From NCBI RefSeq assembly GCF_001730525.1, contig NZ_MDFN01000007.1, positions 1-64,000 on the forward strand: a stretch of DNA of 64,000 nucleotides, in the 5' to 3' direction. Positions 47,585-56,389 of this stretch are shown one piece after another. Source of the stretch: Arcticibacter eurypsychrophilus (GTDB lineage Bacteria > Bacteroidota > Bacteroidia > Sphingobacteriales > Sphingobacteriaceae). Position numbers and translations under genes: made by a program. Every line of letters begins with the position of its first letter. The first letter of the stretch is position 1. The notes beneath the pieces are model-generated. The model saw only the letters and a program-made list of their open reading frames with translations. It did no database searches and was not told where the DNA came from.

Positions 47585-49624
47585 ATGAAAAATAATAAAA
47601 TAATTTTGGCACTAGCAGCATTGTTTATTGTGCTTGCTGGTTGTAATGATGATTTCCTAGCCGAAAAACGAGATTTAGCCGGTGTCAATGAGGAGGTATT
47701 TACGGAGCCTATTCTCGCAACTGCTTATGTAGATTATATTTATGGTATGTTTCTTCCTGCGAATAATGCACAAGCACCTACCTGGAACCTAGCGACTAAT
47801 AGCGACGATTTTACTAAGACTACTGAAGAGCTTGGAGGTCAAACGAATTGGAATAAAGAATGGGCAAATGTTTCTTATTTGAATAGTCACGCACTTTCCT
47901 ACTTTGGAGGAAAATTAACCGGTAGTGTATCGAATACACCTTATACAAGGATTAAGGAAATTAATCTTTTCCTTACTAATGTCGATAAGTATGGAATGGC
48001 TGACAATATCAAAAAACCACTTAAAGGTCAGTTATATTTCTGGAGAGCTTGGCAGTATTTTGACTTGGTCAGATTGTATGGAGGAGTTCCATTAGTATTA
48101 ATGCCTCAAGACCCCATTATTTCCGATGATGGAGAAACTGAAGTACAAAGAAGTAGCACTTCTTTATCTATTGAGCAAATTTGTGCCGATTTGGATACTG
48201 CTATCAGTCTTTTACCTGGAAAGTATGCAAGTACTACCGATTGGGGTAGGATTACAAGTGGTGCAGCTGCTGCTTTAAAAGGCCGTGTGTTATTAACATG
48301 GGCAAGTCCGCTATTTAATCGTTCTGATGATGTTACACGTTGGAAAAGAGCATATGATGCTAACTTGGCCGCAAAGACTTTATTGGAAGCAAATGGTTTT
48401 GGTCTATTTACAACCGGAGGAACTGCAAAGGGTGTAGCTTGGGGAAACATGTGGTTTACTGAAGGAGGTAATCCAGAAGCGGTTTTAAGCTATGGTTTCA
48501 ATAACTCAACTACTGGTAACGTGCAAAAAAATAGCGGATGGGAGCAAGCAGTGAGATCAAAGACATTAGCAGGTGGAGGTTCAATATCTCCCACTAAACA
48601 AATGGTTGATGCATTCCCAATGAAAGACGGTAAAATGGCCGGAGCTTCAAAATATCAATACGATCCACAGGTTTTCTTCAAAGACAGAGATCCCCGTTTC
48701 TATAAAACGTTTGTTTATAACGGCGCTTTATGGCCTTATGCTGGATTAGCAACATATAGACAATGGACTTATAAATGGTATACGCCTGCAGATTTGGCAA
48801 CCAAAGTAGATTTGAAAGTACCTACAGCCAGTACAGAAATAGCAGGGGCTAATTCAACAGGTATTTACTTATGTAAAGCTACAAGTCCTAGCGCCAATAA
48901 CACCCTTGATGGATTTAAGTACAGTGGTACAGATTTTATGGAACTGCGTTTTGCTGAAGTCGTGTTAAACTTGGCTGAAAGTGCGATTGGTATCAATAAT
49001 CTTACTGAAGGATTAGCAGGTATTGCATCAATCAGACAACGTGCGGGCATTGAAAACCTGGATGGTAGCTATGGATTAAGTGCTGCTGTATCTCGTGATC
49101 AGTTATTTGTTGCGGTATTAAATGAAAGAAAAATTGAGTTTGCTTATGAAGGAAAACGTTTCTTTGATTTACGTCGCTGGATGTTATTTGATGCGACAAG
49201 TCCTGTTGCTATTCGTTTAGGATTACAAAATGAAACCCTGAATGGAACTCGTAGAACTGGGTATTTTATAACAGTTAAAAAGGCTGACGGAACTAATTAT
49301 TCTGCGGCTGCAGGAGCGGCTAAAGATCCTATGCTTAAAACTGCAACAGCAGCTGCGCCTGTTATCGATCGTGAACCTGCAGTTCTTCCAACTGGTTTCA
49401 CTAATTTTGATGGATACTTGGAGTATTTATATAAAAATCACTTTACCATTACGGTAAAGGATGACATAGATCCTACCAGTCCCGCTAACTGGAAGTTCAA
49501 ATGGTATGATCAATATTATTTCTTTGGATTTAATCAAAGTATATTGAGTGGATCTCCGTATCTGGAACAAACACAAGGATGGGATAGCTTAACCGGAAAG
49601 AATTCTTTCGACCCATTATTATAA
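47585..49624 (+). CDS. SusD/RagB-family surface glycan-binding lipoprotein
   Basis: The product is 679 residues. The lipobox LAGC places the lipidated Cys near residue 20, followed by NDDFLAEKRD. TPR-like helices include KGQLYFWRAWQYFDLVRLYG (about 146-165) and GAAAALKGRVLLTWASPLFN, and the C-terminus has NERKIEFAYEGKRFFDLRRW, all standard SusD signatures. It forms the lid of the SusC channel on the cell surface and binds the glycan. It is longer than most SusD proteins (about 500-600). Together with SusC this defines the locus as a polysaccharide utilisation locus. Confidence 0.95.
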   Translation: MKNNKIILALAALFIVLAGCNDDFLAEKRDLAGVNEEVFTEPILATAYVDYIYGMFLPANNAQAPTWNLATNSDDFTKTTEELGGQTNWNKEWANVSYLNSHALSYFGGKLTGSVSNTPYTRIKEINLFLTNVDKYGMADNIKKPLKGQLYFWRAWQYFDLVRLYGGVPLVLMPQDPIISDDGETEVQRSSTSLSIEQICADLDTAISLLPGKYASTTDWGRITSGAAAALKGRVLLTWASPLFNRSDDVTRWKRAYDANLAAKTLLEANGFGLFTTGGTAKGVAWGNMWFTEGGNPEAVLSYGFNNSTTGNVQKNSGWEQAVRSKTLAGGGSISPTKQMVDAFPMKDGKMAGASKYQYDPQVFFKDRDPRFYKTFVYNGALWPYAGLATYRQWTYKWYTPADLATKVDLKVPTASTEIAGANSTGIYLCKATSPSANNTLDGFKYSGTDFMELRFAEVVLNLAESAIGINNLTEGLAGIASIRQRAGIENLDGSYGLSAAVSRDQLFVAVLNERKIEFAYEGKRFFDLRRWMLFDATSPVAIRLGLQNETLNGTRRTGYFITVKKADGTNYSAAAGAAKDPMLKTATAAAPVIDREPAVLPTGFTNFDGYLEYLYKNHFTITVKDDIDPTSPANWKFKWYDQYYFFGFNQSILSGSPYLEQTQGWDSLTGKNSFDPLL

Positions 49625-49645
49625 TAAATTTATTTTGAATATCAA

Positions 49646-49680
49646 AAAGAGGCATCTGTAACTGGATTGCCTCTTTTTTT
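49646..49680 (+). terminator. Rho-independent terminator after SusD
   Basis: Stem AAAGAGGCA (49646-49654) / TGCCTCTTT (49668-49676) with a T7 tract ends the SusC-SusD transcript. Confidence 0.85.
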
Positions 49681-49968
49681 ATGTACAAAAATATCCTGGT
49701 GCAAAACAGTTTAAATGATAAGACTTACCAACTCAAACAATGAAAAAATATAATCTCTTAACTGTTTGGATATTAAAGAGCCTAATTTGATAGCAGTATC
49801 TATCTGGGTTGAGTCCGACTTAAAGTAGGTTGTACCGGACTTATATTGGTAGCATATCGCTAACATACTAGAATCAATTATTATCAGGTATCAGGAATTT
49901 GGCAGTGAATACAAAGGTAATTTATAAGTCTTAAACAGATTAACACTTATAAGTCATCTCAATACATT
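49681..49968. other. Intergenic region between SusD terminator and operator E
   Basis: No gene or clear structure is seen. The sequence is AT-rich. Confidence 0.4.
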
Positions 49969-50033
49969 GATAATATCCTACAGTATATGGCGAAAATGGT
50001 ATAGTATTTCCTGTGTTTTATCTCTGATATTTG
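49969..50033 (+). promoter_or_regulatory. Pectin-locus operator/promoter E
   Basis: Half-site 1 GATAATATCCTACA (49969-49982), half-site 2 GCGAAAATGGTATA (49990-50003), and -7 GATATTTG (50026-50033). The leader carries the palindrome ATACTT-CTAACCA-AAGTAT at 50040-50058, similar to the leaders at sites A and F. Confidence 0.8.
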
Positions 50034-50117
50034 AATGGCATACTTCTAACCAAAGTATTCTTATTTCAACCTTAATTATTTAGTACAAAACACAATAGAT
50101 AAGCGAGTTAAATTATA

Positions 50118-51770
50118 ATGAAAAGAAGATTTTTAATTATGACATTGATGTTGGGCATCATGCATGCAGCATCAGCACAGTATCCTGATATTCCTCAGGA
50201 TGTTCAAAAAGCTACAAGTGACATGATGGAAGCGGCACGCAAGCAATCTGATATTGCCTGGCTGAAAGCAGTTCCAATCATTGAAAAAGAAGCAAAAGAA
50301 GGCAAACCTTATGTTCCATTTGCTGGCCGTCCTACCGATCTTCCTCAATCTGAAATTATTGCTTTTCCAGGTGCTGAAGGTGGTGGTGCGTACTCTTTTG
50401 GTGGTCGCGGTGGTAAAGTTATCGTGGTAACCAGTCTGGCCGACAATGGTCCGGGTTCTTTGCGCGAAGCCTGTGAAATGGGTGGCGCACGTACCGTTGT
50501 ATTTAACGTTTCTGGTATTATCCGCATCAAAACACCTTTAGTGATCCGTGCGCCTTACATTACCATTGCAGGTCAGTCTGCTCCTGGTGATGGCGTTTGT
50601 GTTGCCGGAGAATCCGTATGGATCAATACCCATGACGTGATCGTTCGCTTTATGCGTTTCCGTCGTGGCGAAACTTATGTTGGCCGCAGGGATGATGCTA
50701 TCGGAGGAAATCCAATTGGAAACATCATGATTGACCACGTTTCTGCAAGTTGGGGACTGGATGAGAATATGTCCATGTACCGCCATATGTATAATGACAG
50801 TACAGGTAAGGCAGAGATTAAACTGGGAACGGTTAATATTACGATTCAAAACTCAATCTTCTCTGAAGCCCTTGATACCTGGAACCATGCGTTCGGAAGT
50901 ACACTGGGTGGAGAAAATTGTGCCTTCACACGTAATTTGTGGGCTGATAATGCTGGACGTAATCCTTCTATCGGATGGAACGGTATTTTCAACTTTACCA
51001 ATAACGTGGTCTTTAACTGGGTAAACCGCTCTACGGATGGTGGCGATTATACTGCGTTGTATAATATTATTAATAATTACTACAAACCTGGACCCCTAAC
51101 AAATCTGAATGAGCCGATCAGTTACCGGATTTTAAAACCAGAGGCTGGAAGAAGCAAGCTACCTTATGTGGTTTTTGGACGGGCACATGTTGAAGGTAAC
51201 ATCGTAGAGGGCAATAAGAAAGTAACCGCTGATAACTGGGATGGTGGTATTCAAATAGAAAACAAAAAGGGTGACCTGATGACTTACGAGCAATCACAAC
51301 CGTATTTTGCTGCTATGCGCGTAAACAAACCTTTTCCAATGCCTGCCGTTACAATTATCCCTGCACAGGATGCTTATTCTTATGTGCTGGCTAATGCAGG
51401 TGCCACTTTACCGAAAAGAGACCCTGTTGACGTACGTATTGTAAAACAGGTTACCACAGGTAAGATTGATTATCTGCCGAATGTTAAATTACCTGATACA
51501 AACTTTAAGCATCGCAGACTGCCAATAGATTCATATAAAGGTGGAATCATAACTGACATCAGTCAGGTTGGTGGATACCCGGTTTACAAGGGATCTCCCT
51601 ATGTTGATGCGGATCATGATGGTCTTCCTGATGCTTGGGAAAAGAAGAATGGTTTAGATCCTAAAGATCCTTCTGATTCTGGTAAATATGGGAAAGACGG
51701 ATATACTAATATCGAAGGGTATTTAAACAGCCTGGTAAATGTACAGAATGTATGTCCTGGAAAAGGATAA
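50118..51770 (+). CDS. Secreted PL1-family pectate lyase (second copy)
   Basis: The product is 550 residues with a signal peptide ending AASAQ. About 60 extra helical residues precede the lyase domain, which begins IIAFPGAEGGGAYSFGGRGG (about 77-96). It has the MIDHVSASWGLDENMS motif, the NAGRNPSIGWNG region with the probable catalytic Arg, and a C-terminal Ca2+-binding repeat DADHDGLPDAWEKKNGLDPK. It cleaves pectate by beta-elimination, and is related to but clearly distinct from the lyase at 16.3 kb. It is a single-gene unit between operator E and a terminator. Confidence 0.92.
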   Translation: MKRRFLIMTLMLGIMHAASAQYPDIPQDVQKATSDMMEAARKQSDIAWLKAVPIIEKEAKEGKPYVPFAGRPTDLPQSEIIAFPGAEGGGAYSFGGRGGKVIVVTSLADNGPGSLREACEMGGARTVVFNVSGIIRIKTPLVIRAPYITIAGQSAPGDGVCVAGESVWINTHDVIVRFMRFRRGETYVGRRDDAIGGNPIGNIMIDHVSASWGLDENMSMYRHMYNDSTGKAEIKLGTVNITIQNSIFSEALDTWNHAFGSTLGGENCAFTRNLWADNAGRNPSIGWNGIFNFTNNVVFNWVNRSTDGGDYTALYNIINNYYKPGPLTNLNEPISYRILKPEAGRSKLPYVVFGRAHVEGNIVEGNKKVTADNWDGGIQIENKKGDLMTYEQSQPYFAAMRVNKPFPMPAVTIIPAQDAYSYVLANAGATLPKRDPVDVRIVKQVTTGKIDYLPNVKLPDTNFKHRRLPIDSYKGGIITDISQVGGYPVYKGSPYVDADHDGLPDAWEKKNGLDPKDPSDSGKYGKDGYTNIEGYLNSLVNVQNVCPGKG

Positions 51771-51817
51771 ATAAGTAATAATTTAGTAAATATTATTGAG
51801 ATAAATTTAATCTATTA

Positions 51818-51855
51818 AATAAAGCCGGTCAATGTGATCGGCTTTATTGTTTTAT
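51818..51855 (+). terminator. Rho-independent terminator after the second pectate lyase
   Basis: Stem AATAAAGCCG (51818-51827) / CGGCTTTATT (51839-51848) followed by a T-rich stretch. Confidence 0.8.
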
Positions 51856-51936
51856 AGCTTTTGGTGGGTTGAAGTTCTTGAATATGACTATTGAAAAAGG
51901 CCATTTCAGTTACCTTACTATTAGTTTGATATTACG

Positions 51937-51966
51937 TAACTTTGGTATACAAAAGGTATACAAAAA
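51937..51966 (+). promoter_or_regulatory. Promoter and tandem operator of the toxin-antitoxin module
   Basis: -7 element TAACTTTG at 51937-51944. It runs directly into two adjacent copies of GGTATACAAAA (51944-51954 and 51955-51965), at the expected start point. Each copy contains the palindrome GTATAC. Repeats at the start point suit autorepression by the antitoxin complex. Confidence 0.6.
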
Positions 51967-51997
51967 GTAAACTATAAGGTTAACTAAAGGCAAACAT

Positions 51998-52234
51998 ATG
52001 AAAGTAACTGTAGAAATCAGATATGAGCAATTGCTTGCAGCTATCAAGAAGTTGCCTGCTGCAAAGATTAAACAATTAAGATTAGTATTGGATGATGCCC
52101 TTATTTATGAAAAAGCATCAGAAGATCTTTCAGACTTTCAAAGCTTTTTATTGAAAGGGCCAGTTATGAAAGAAGAACAATATAAACAGTACCAGGCTGA
52201 TAGGAAATATTTTAATCAATGGAGAACGAAATAG
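51998..52234 (+). CDS. Antitoxin-like protein of a VapBC-type module
   Basis: The product is 78 residues, starting MKVTVEIRYEQLLAAIKKLP, with a helical body and a basic C-terminal tail (QYKQYQADRKYFNQWRTK). The C-terminal part is of the kind that folds into the active site of a PIN toxin. It overlaps the toxin gene by 16 bp, as is usual for such pairs. No classical AbrB or ribbon-helix-helix motif is evident, so the DNA-binding mode is unclear. Assignment rests mainly on context. Confidence 0.7.
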   Translation: MKVTVEIRYEQLLAAIKKLPAAKIKQLRLVLDDALIYEKASEDLSDFQSFLLKGPVMKEEQYKQYQADRKYFNQWRTK

Positions 52235-52608
52235 TCTGTTTGGATACCTCCATACTAATTGATTTTTACAGAAAGAAGGTGAAAGAAAAAAGTGTTTTCT
52301 TTCAGTTAACTAAAAAATATAAGATTTTTGCTATTTCAGTAGTAACTGAGTATGAAATATTGGTAGGAGCAGATCAACTACAAACTGAATTCTGGCAGGA
52401 ATTTCTTGAACGGGTGACTGTCCTTCCATTTGATAAAATAGCAAGCCACGCAGCTATTGCTATCGCGAAAAATCTTAAAGAAAGAAATAAGCTGATACAG
52501 ATTCCTGATATTTTTATTGGTGCAACTGCTCTTTCCAGAAATATGAAAATTGCTACTCTAAATAAAAAACACTTTGAACTGATTCTTGATCTAGTATTAG
52601 TTAACTAA
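52219..52608 (+). CDS. PIN-domain ribonuclease toxin (VapC-like)
   Basis: The product is 129 residues with the PIN acidic residues in place: Asp9 in VCLDTSILIDFY, Glu in ISVVTEYEILVGA (near 45) and Asp in IPDIFIGATAL (near 97), closing with ATLNKKHFELI, where Asn stands in the fourth position as in many VapC. It probably cleaves tRNA or other structured RNA and is neutralised by the upstream protein. The module sits between two pectin-locus transcription units and has no metabolic link with them. Confidence 0.9.
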   Translation: MENEIVCLDTSILIDFYRKKVKEKSVFFQLTKKYKIFAISVVTEYEILVGADQLQTEFWQEFLERVTVLPFDKIASHAAIAIAKNLKERNKLIQIPDIFIGATALSRNMKIATLNKKHFELILDLVLVN

Positions 52609-52713
52609 TGCCTTGTGCTTTCATTATATTCTTGAAGCTAATTATGCGTTGAGTCGTTAATTCGTTTCTTAAATCTGATTATTCCTATTAAAATCTAAGT
52701 TTGATCTGCAGAC

Positions 52714-52944
52714 ATGAAAATAATTGCAATTAACGTATCTCCTCATTTAGCTGACGCTTTTGACAAAGCTGATGGTGAAAGTAAAAGGAAAGTTGAGTTC
52801 TTTATTAATGCTTGGCTAACCACATTTTTCAGTAAACAAACCTCTAATGATAGATTGTTCGATGTAATGAAAAGGGCAACTGAAGAAGCTAGCGCTAACG
52901 GTTTTAGCGAAATGGAATTCCAGACAATAATTAAAGAGGATTAA
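52714..52944 (+). CDS. Small antitoxin-like protein
   Basis: The product is 76 residues: a short beta-strand start (MKIIAINVSPHLADAFDKAD), a helical middle, and an acidic helical end (MKRATEEASANGFSEMEFQT). This plan resembles small antitoxins that accompany PIN or other toxins, where the last part reads E.A...G.....L. No toxin follows, so it may be an orphan left after loss of its partner, or a second antitoxin for the module 105 bp upstream. Confidence in function is low. Confidence 0.55.
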   Translation: MKIIAINVSPHLADAFDKADGESKRKVEFFINAWLTTFFSKQTSNDRLFDVMKRATEEASANGFSEMEFQTIIKED

Positions 52945-53047
52945 CTAAAAACTACCATTATTTATAATACTTATAGCAACTAAGAGAAAGCTATGTATTA
53001 AAAGAGTTACATCCCTTTTTTGTTTCTCACAAGGTTTATCTCATCAA

Positions 53048-53112
53048 GATAAGATACTACATAACCTTGAAAAAATGCTATATAAAACAAATGAATAGTC
53101 CTTTTACATTTG
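53048..53112 (+). promoter_or_regulatory. Pectin-locus operator/promoter F
   Basis: Half-site 1 GATAAGATACTACA (53048-53061), half-site 2 GAAAAAATGCTATA (53069-53082), and -7 TACATTTG (53105-53112). The leader carries TTTCTAACCAAAGGTAT near 53128-53144. It drives the unit that starts at 53225 and runs past the window edge. Confidence 0.8.
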
Positions 53113-53224
53113 TAGCTAGAAGTATCATTTCTAACCAAAGGTATTGCTAAATTAATCTTCCTGAAATATGCTTTCGGGATAGATCTTTTTTATAAATTTC
53201 ACACACTAGATAAATCAGCTCTAA

Positions 53225-56200
53225 ATGAATGATTTAGACCATTATTACAAACGCGTGCTGACAGGCTTCATGGTCTGTTTTGTAGCACTTCCTTTTTCAT
53301 ATGCGCAAAAGGGAAAACCTAAACCTGTGCTTCCGATTTCCTTTATAGATGGCAAACTTTACTATTCTCCTGATACATTAGGTAACCGGATTCCTGATTT
53401 TTCTTATGCTGGTTATATGGCTGGGGAAACAGCAATCCCTGATGTATCGATCAAGGTGGTGGTACCTGTTAAAAAGGGCGATGCCACCCTGAGGATTCAG
53501 GCAGCTCTTGATTATGTAGCATCTTTGCCTGCCGATAAACAGGGTGCAAAGGGTGTGGTATTGCTGCAAAAGGGAACTTATACGGTTAATGGTTTTTTAA
53601 AGATGAAAACTTCCGGAGTTGTCTTACGCGGAAGTGGAATGAATGAAGCGGGTACCATTTTGTTGGGAGCTGGTAAAACCAGGGAAACGTTGATTAAAAT
53701 TGAGGGGATCAATAACAGAACGGAAGCTGATGCTGTAAAATTGGCGGATGTATATCATCCTGTAAATACGAAGGAATTGATCTTATCTGGTAAAGCCAAC
53801 TTCAAGGTGGGTCAGAAGATAATTATTCATCGGCCTTCTACAGCAAACTGGATCAATGTTCTAGGTACGCATCATTTTGGTGGTGGTCTTACTACGCTGG
53901 GATGGAAACCGGGTGACCGCGATCTGGAATGGGATAGAACGATTACTGCTGTGAATGGAAATAAAATCAGTATCGATGTACCACTAACGACTGCATTGGA
54001 TCCCTTATTTGGTGGGGGTACGGTTTCTGCTTATACCTGGACAGGAAGGATCATTCAGCTGGGAATAGAAAATATACTTCTTCGTTCGGAATACGACAGT
54101 ACGAATAAAAAAGATGAAGATCATCGCTGGATGGCTATTTCCCTCGATCATGTAACTGATAGTTGGGTTAGGCAGGTGCGCTTTGAGCATTTTGCCGGTT
54201 CTGCAGTATTGGTGCTTGCGGGCGGAAAACGAATTACAGTAGAAGATTGTAAATCGTTGAATCCTATTTCTGAAATTGGGGGACAGCGTCGTTATACTTT
54301 TTATACCATGGGACAGCAGACCTTATTTCAACGGTGTTATGCTGAAGATGGATATCATGATTTTGCGGTTGGGTATTGTGCCACTGGTCCTAATGTATTT
54401 GTGCAGTGCGAATCACATCTGCCATACAGCTTCAGTGGAGCGATAGATAGCTGGGCATCGGGAATCTTGTTTGATATTGTGAATGTGGATGGGCAGGCTT
54501 TGTCCTATGCTAATCGGGGACAGGATGCACAGGGTGCGGGATGGTCTGCTGCCAATAGTGTATTTTGGCAGTGTTCGGCTGCGATGATGGATTGTTCTGC
54601 TCCGCCAACTGCGAATAACTGGGCTTTGGGCTCATGGGCGCAGTTTAAAGGGGATGGTTACTGGGATCAATCCAATGAACAAATTAATCCCCGAAGCTTG
54701 TATTATCAGCAATTAACAGAGCGGATAGGGGAAAGCGTAAAGTTGCGAACTTTCTTATTGCTGGACCCTGGTTCTGCATCAAGTAGTCCTAGTATTGAAG
54801 TAGCAGCTGAACTAACTGCAGCATCAGTTTCTGCTGCTCCTCAACTGGTTGATTTGATTGATCGGGCAGCTGAGCGAAATGCTCTTGCTGTATCCGCTAA
54901 AGGTGTTAAAACTATTGATGAGATTGGGGTTAAACCTGCAGCACCTGTAAGTCTGGCTCCATCCATGCATGTTGAAAATGGCTGGCTGGTGAGGGGTAAC
55001 GAAGTTTTAACGGGAGCAAGGCATGATGTCCCTTGGTGGAGAGGTACTTTGCAGCCTAAAGATTTGAAGGCTTCTGAGCCTGCAGTCACTCGTTATGTAC
55101 CTGGAAGGACTGGCTTGGGACTGACTGATGATTTGAATGATGTGACCGATTGGATGAAGAAGGGTCATATTGTTTCCCTTGAACATAACTATGGTTTATG
55201 GTATGAACGCCGTCGTGATGATCATGAACGGATACGACGGATGGATGCAGACGTGTGGCCTCCTTTTTATGAGCAGCCATTTGCACGGAGTGGAGAAGGC
55301 AAGGCTTGGGATAACCTGAGTAAATATGATCTGACTAAATATAACGGATTTTATTGGAGTCGCCTGAAGCATTTTGCTGACTTAGCTGATCAAAAGGGAT
55401 TGGTGTTGGTTCACAAGAATTATTTCCAGCACAATATCATTGAGGCCGGTGCTCATTATGCTGACTTTCCATGGAGAACGGCTAATAATATTAATAATCC
55501 GGGGTTCCCTGAACCACCTAATTATGCGGGTGACAAGCGGATCTTTATGGCTGAGCAGTTTTATGACATCACTAATCCGACCAGAAGAGCCTTGCATCGT
55601 GCTTACATCCGCCAGTGTCTCTCTAATTTCAAAGGCAACAATGGGGTGATTCAATTGATAGGAGAAGAATTTACAGGTCCTCTGCATTTTGTTCAGTTCT
55701 GGATAGATGTGATCAAGGAGTGGGAACAGGAAAATAATAAGAAAGTAATTATTGGTTTAAGTACCACTAAAGACGTTCAGGATGCAATTTTGACGGATAA
55801 GTCAAGGGCATCAGTTATTGATTTGATTGATATCCGTTATTGGTATTACCAGGCGGATGGGTCAGCTTATGCTCCTGCAGGTGGCCAGAACCTAGCACCA
55901 AGACAACAGGCTCGTCTGTTTAAACCTAAAAAAACATCGTTTGAGCAGGTGTATAGGGCCGTTTCAGCGTATAAAGTAGCTTATCCGGATAAGGCAGTAA
56001 TGTATTCGGGGGATAATTACGATAGCTTTGGCTGGGCTTCCTTTATGGCGGGAGGTTCTATTGCCCAATTACCGGTTGGTTTGGATCCTCATTTTCTTCA
56101 GGATGCTTCAGCAATGAAACCAGTTAAAGGGTTATCTAACGGGAATTATATGTTGTCAGGAAATCAAAAGTTTATTATCTACAGCACAGCTGATCAAGCT

Positions 56201-56365
56201 ATTTCCCTTGATTTGAGTGCTTATAAAGGCCGGTTTAAAACGGTGTGGATTAATCCTAAAGATGGAACGATCCTGAAAAAAGGATTAACTGTAACTGCTG
56301 GAAAATCAGTAGAAATTAATAAAGTAATGGCAGGAGATGCCATTTTATTGGTAAGCCCATTTTAG
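53225..56365 (+). CDS. Secreted beta-helix (pectate-lyase-like) protein fused to a DUF6298-like domain
   Basis: The product is 1046 residues with a signal peptide ending FSYAQ. The first 510 residues form a right-handed beta-helix: GVVLLQKGTYTVNGFLKMKT, GVVLRGSGMNEAGTILLG, WMAISLDHVTDSWVRQVRFE and RYTFYTMGQQTLFQRCYAED. An Ala/Ser-rich linker spans about 515-580. The second half (about 590-1046) is barrel-like, with WWRGTLQPKDL, HNYGLWYERRRDDHERIRRM and IQLIGEEFTGPLHFVQFW, whose acidic and Arg/Trp residues suggest an active site. It heads the last operon of the locus and is the least characterised large protein here. A two-step enzyme for a branched pectin structure is inferred. Confidence 0.7.
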   Translation: MNDLDHYYKRVLTGFMVCFVALPFSYAQKGKPKPVLPISFIDGKLYYSPDTLGNRIPDFSYAGYMAGETAIPDVSIKVVVPVKKGDATLRIQAALDYVASLPADKQGAKGVVLLQKGTYTVNGFLKMKTSGVVLRGSGMNEAGTILLGAGKTRETLIKIEGINNRTEADAVKLADVYHPVNTKELILSGKANFKVGQKIIIHRPSTANWINVLGTHHFGGGLTTLGWKPGDRDLEWDRTITAVNGNKISIDVPLTTALDPLFGGGTVSAYTWTGRIIQLGIENILLRSEYDSTNKKDEDHRWMAISLDHVTDSWVRQVRFEHFAGSAVLVLAGGKRITVEDCKSLNPISEIGGQRRYTFYTMGQQTLFQRCYAEDGYHDFAVGYCATGPNVFVQCESHLPYSFSGAIDSWASGILFDIVNVDGQALSYANRGQDAQGAGWSAANSVFWQCSAAMMDCSAPPTANNWALGSWAQFKGDGYWDQSNEQINPRSLYYQQLTERIGESVKLRTFLLLDPGSASSSPSIEVAAELTAASVSAAPQLVDLIDRAAERNALAVSAKGVKTIDEIGVKPAAPVSLAPSMHVENGWLVRGNEVLTGARHDVPWWRGTLQPKDLKASEPAVTRYVPGRTGLGLTDDLNDVTDWMKKGHIVSLEHNYGLWYERRRDDHERIRRMDADVWPPFYEQPFARSGEGKAWDNLSKYDLTKYNGFYWSRLKHFADLADQKGLVLVHKNYFQHNIIEAGAHYADFPWRTANNINNPGFPEPPNYAGDKRIFMAEQFYDITNPTRRALHRAYIRQCLSNFKGNNGVIQLIGEEFTGPLHFVQFWIDVIKEWEQENNKKVIIGLSTTKDVQDAILTDKSRASVIDLIDIRYWYYQADGSAYAPAGGQNLAPRQQARLFKPKKTSFEQVYRAVSAYKVAYPDKAVMYSGDNYDSFGWASFMAGGSIAQLPVGLDPHFLQDASAMKPVKGLSNGNYMLSGNQKFIIYSTADQAISLDLSAYKGRFKTVWINPKDGTILKKGLTVTAGKSVEINKVMAGDAILLVSPF

Positions 56366-56389
56366 TACAAACATTATAAATTGCAATCA

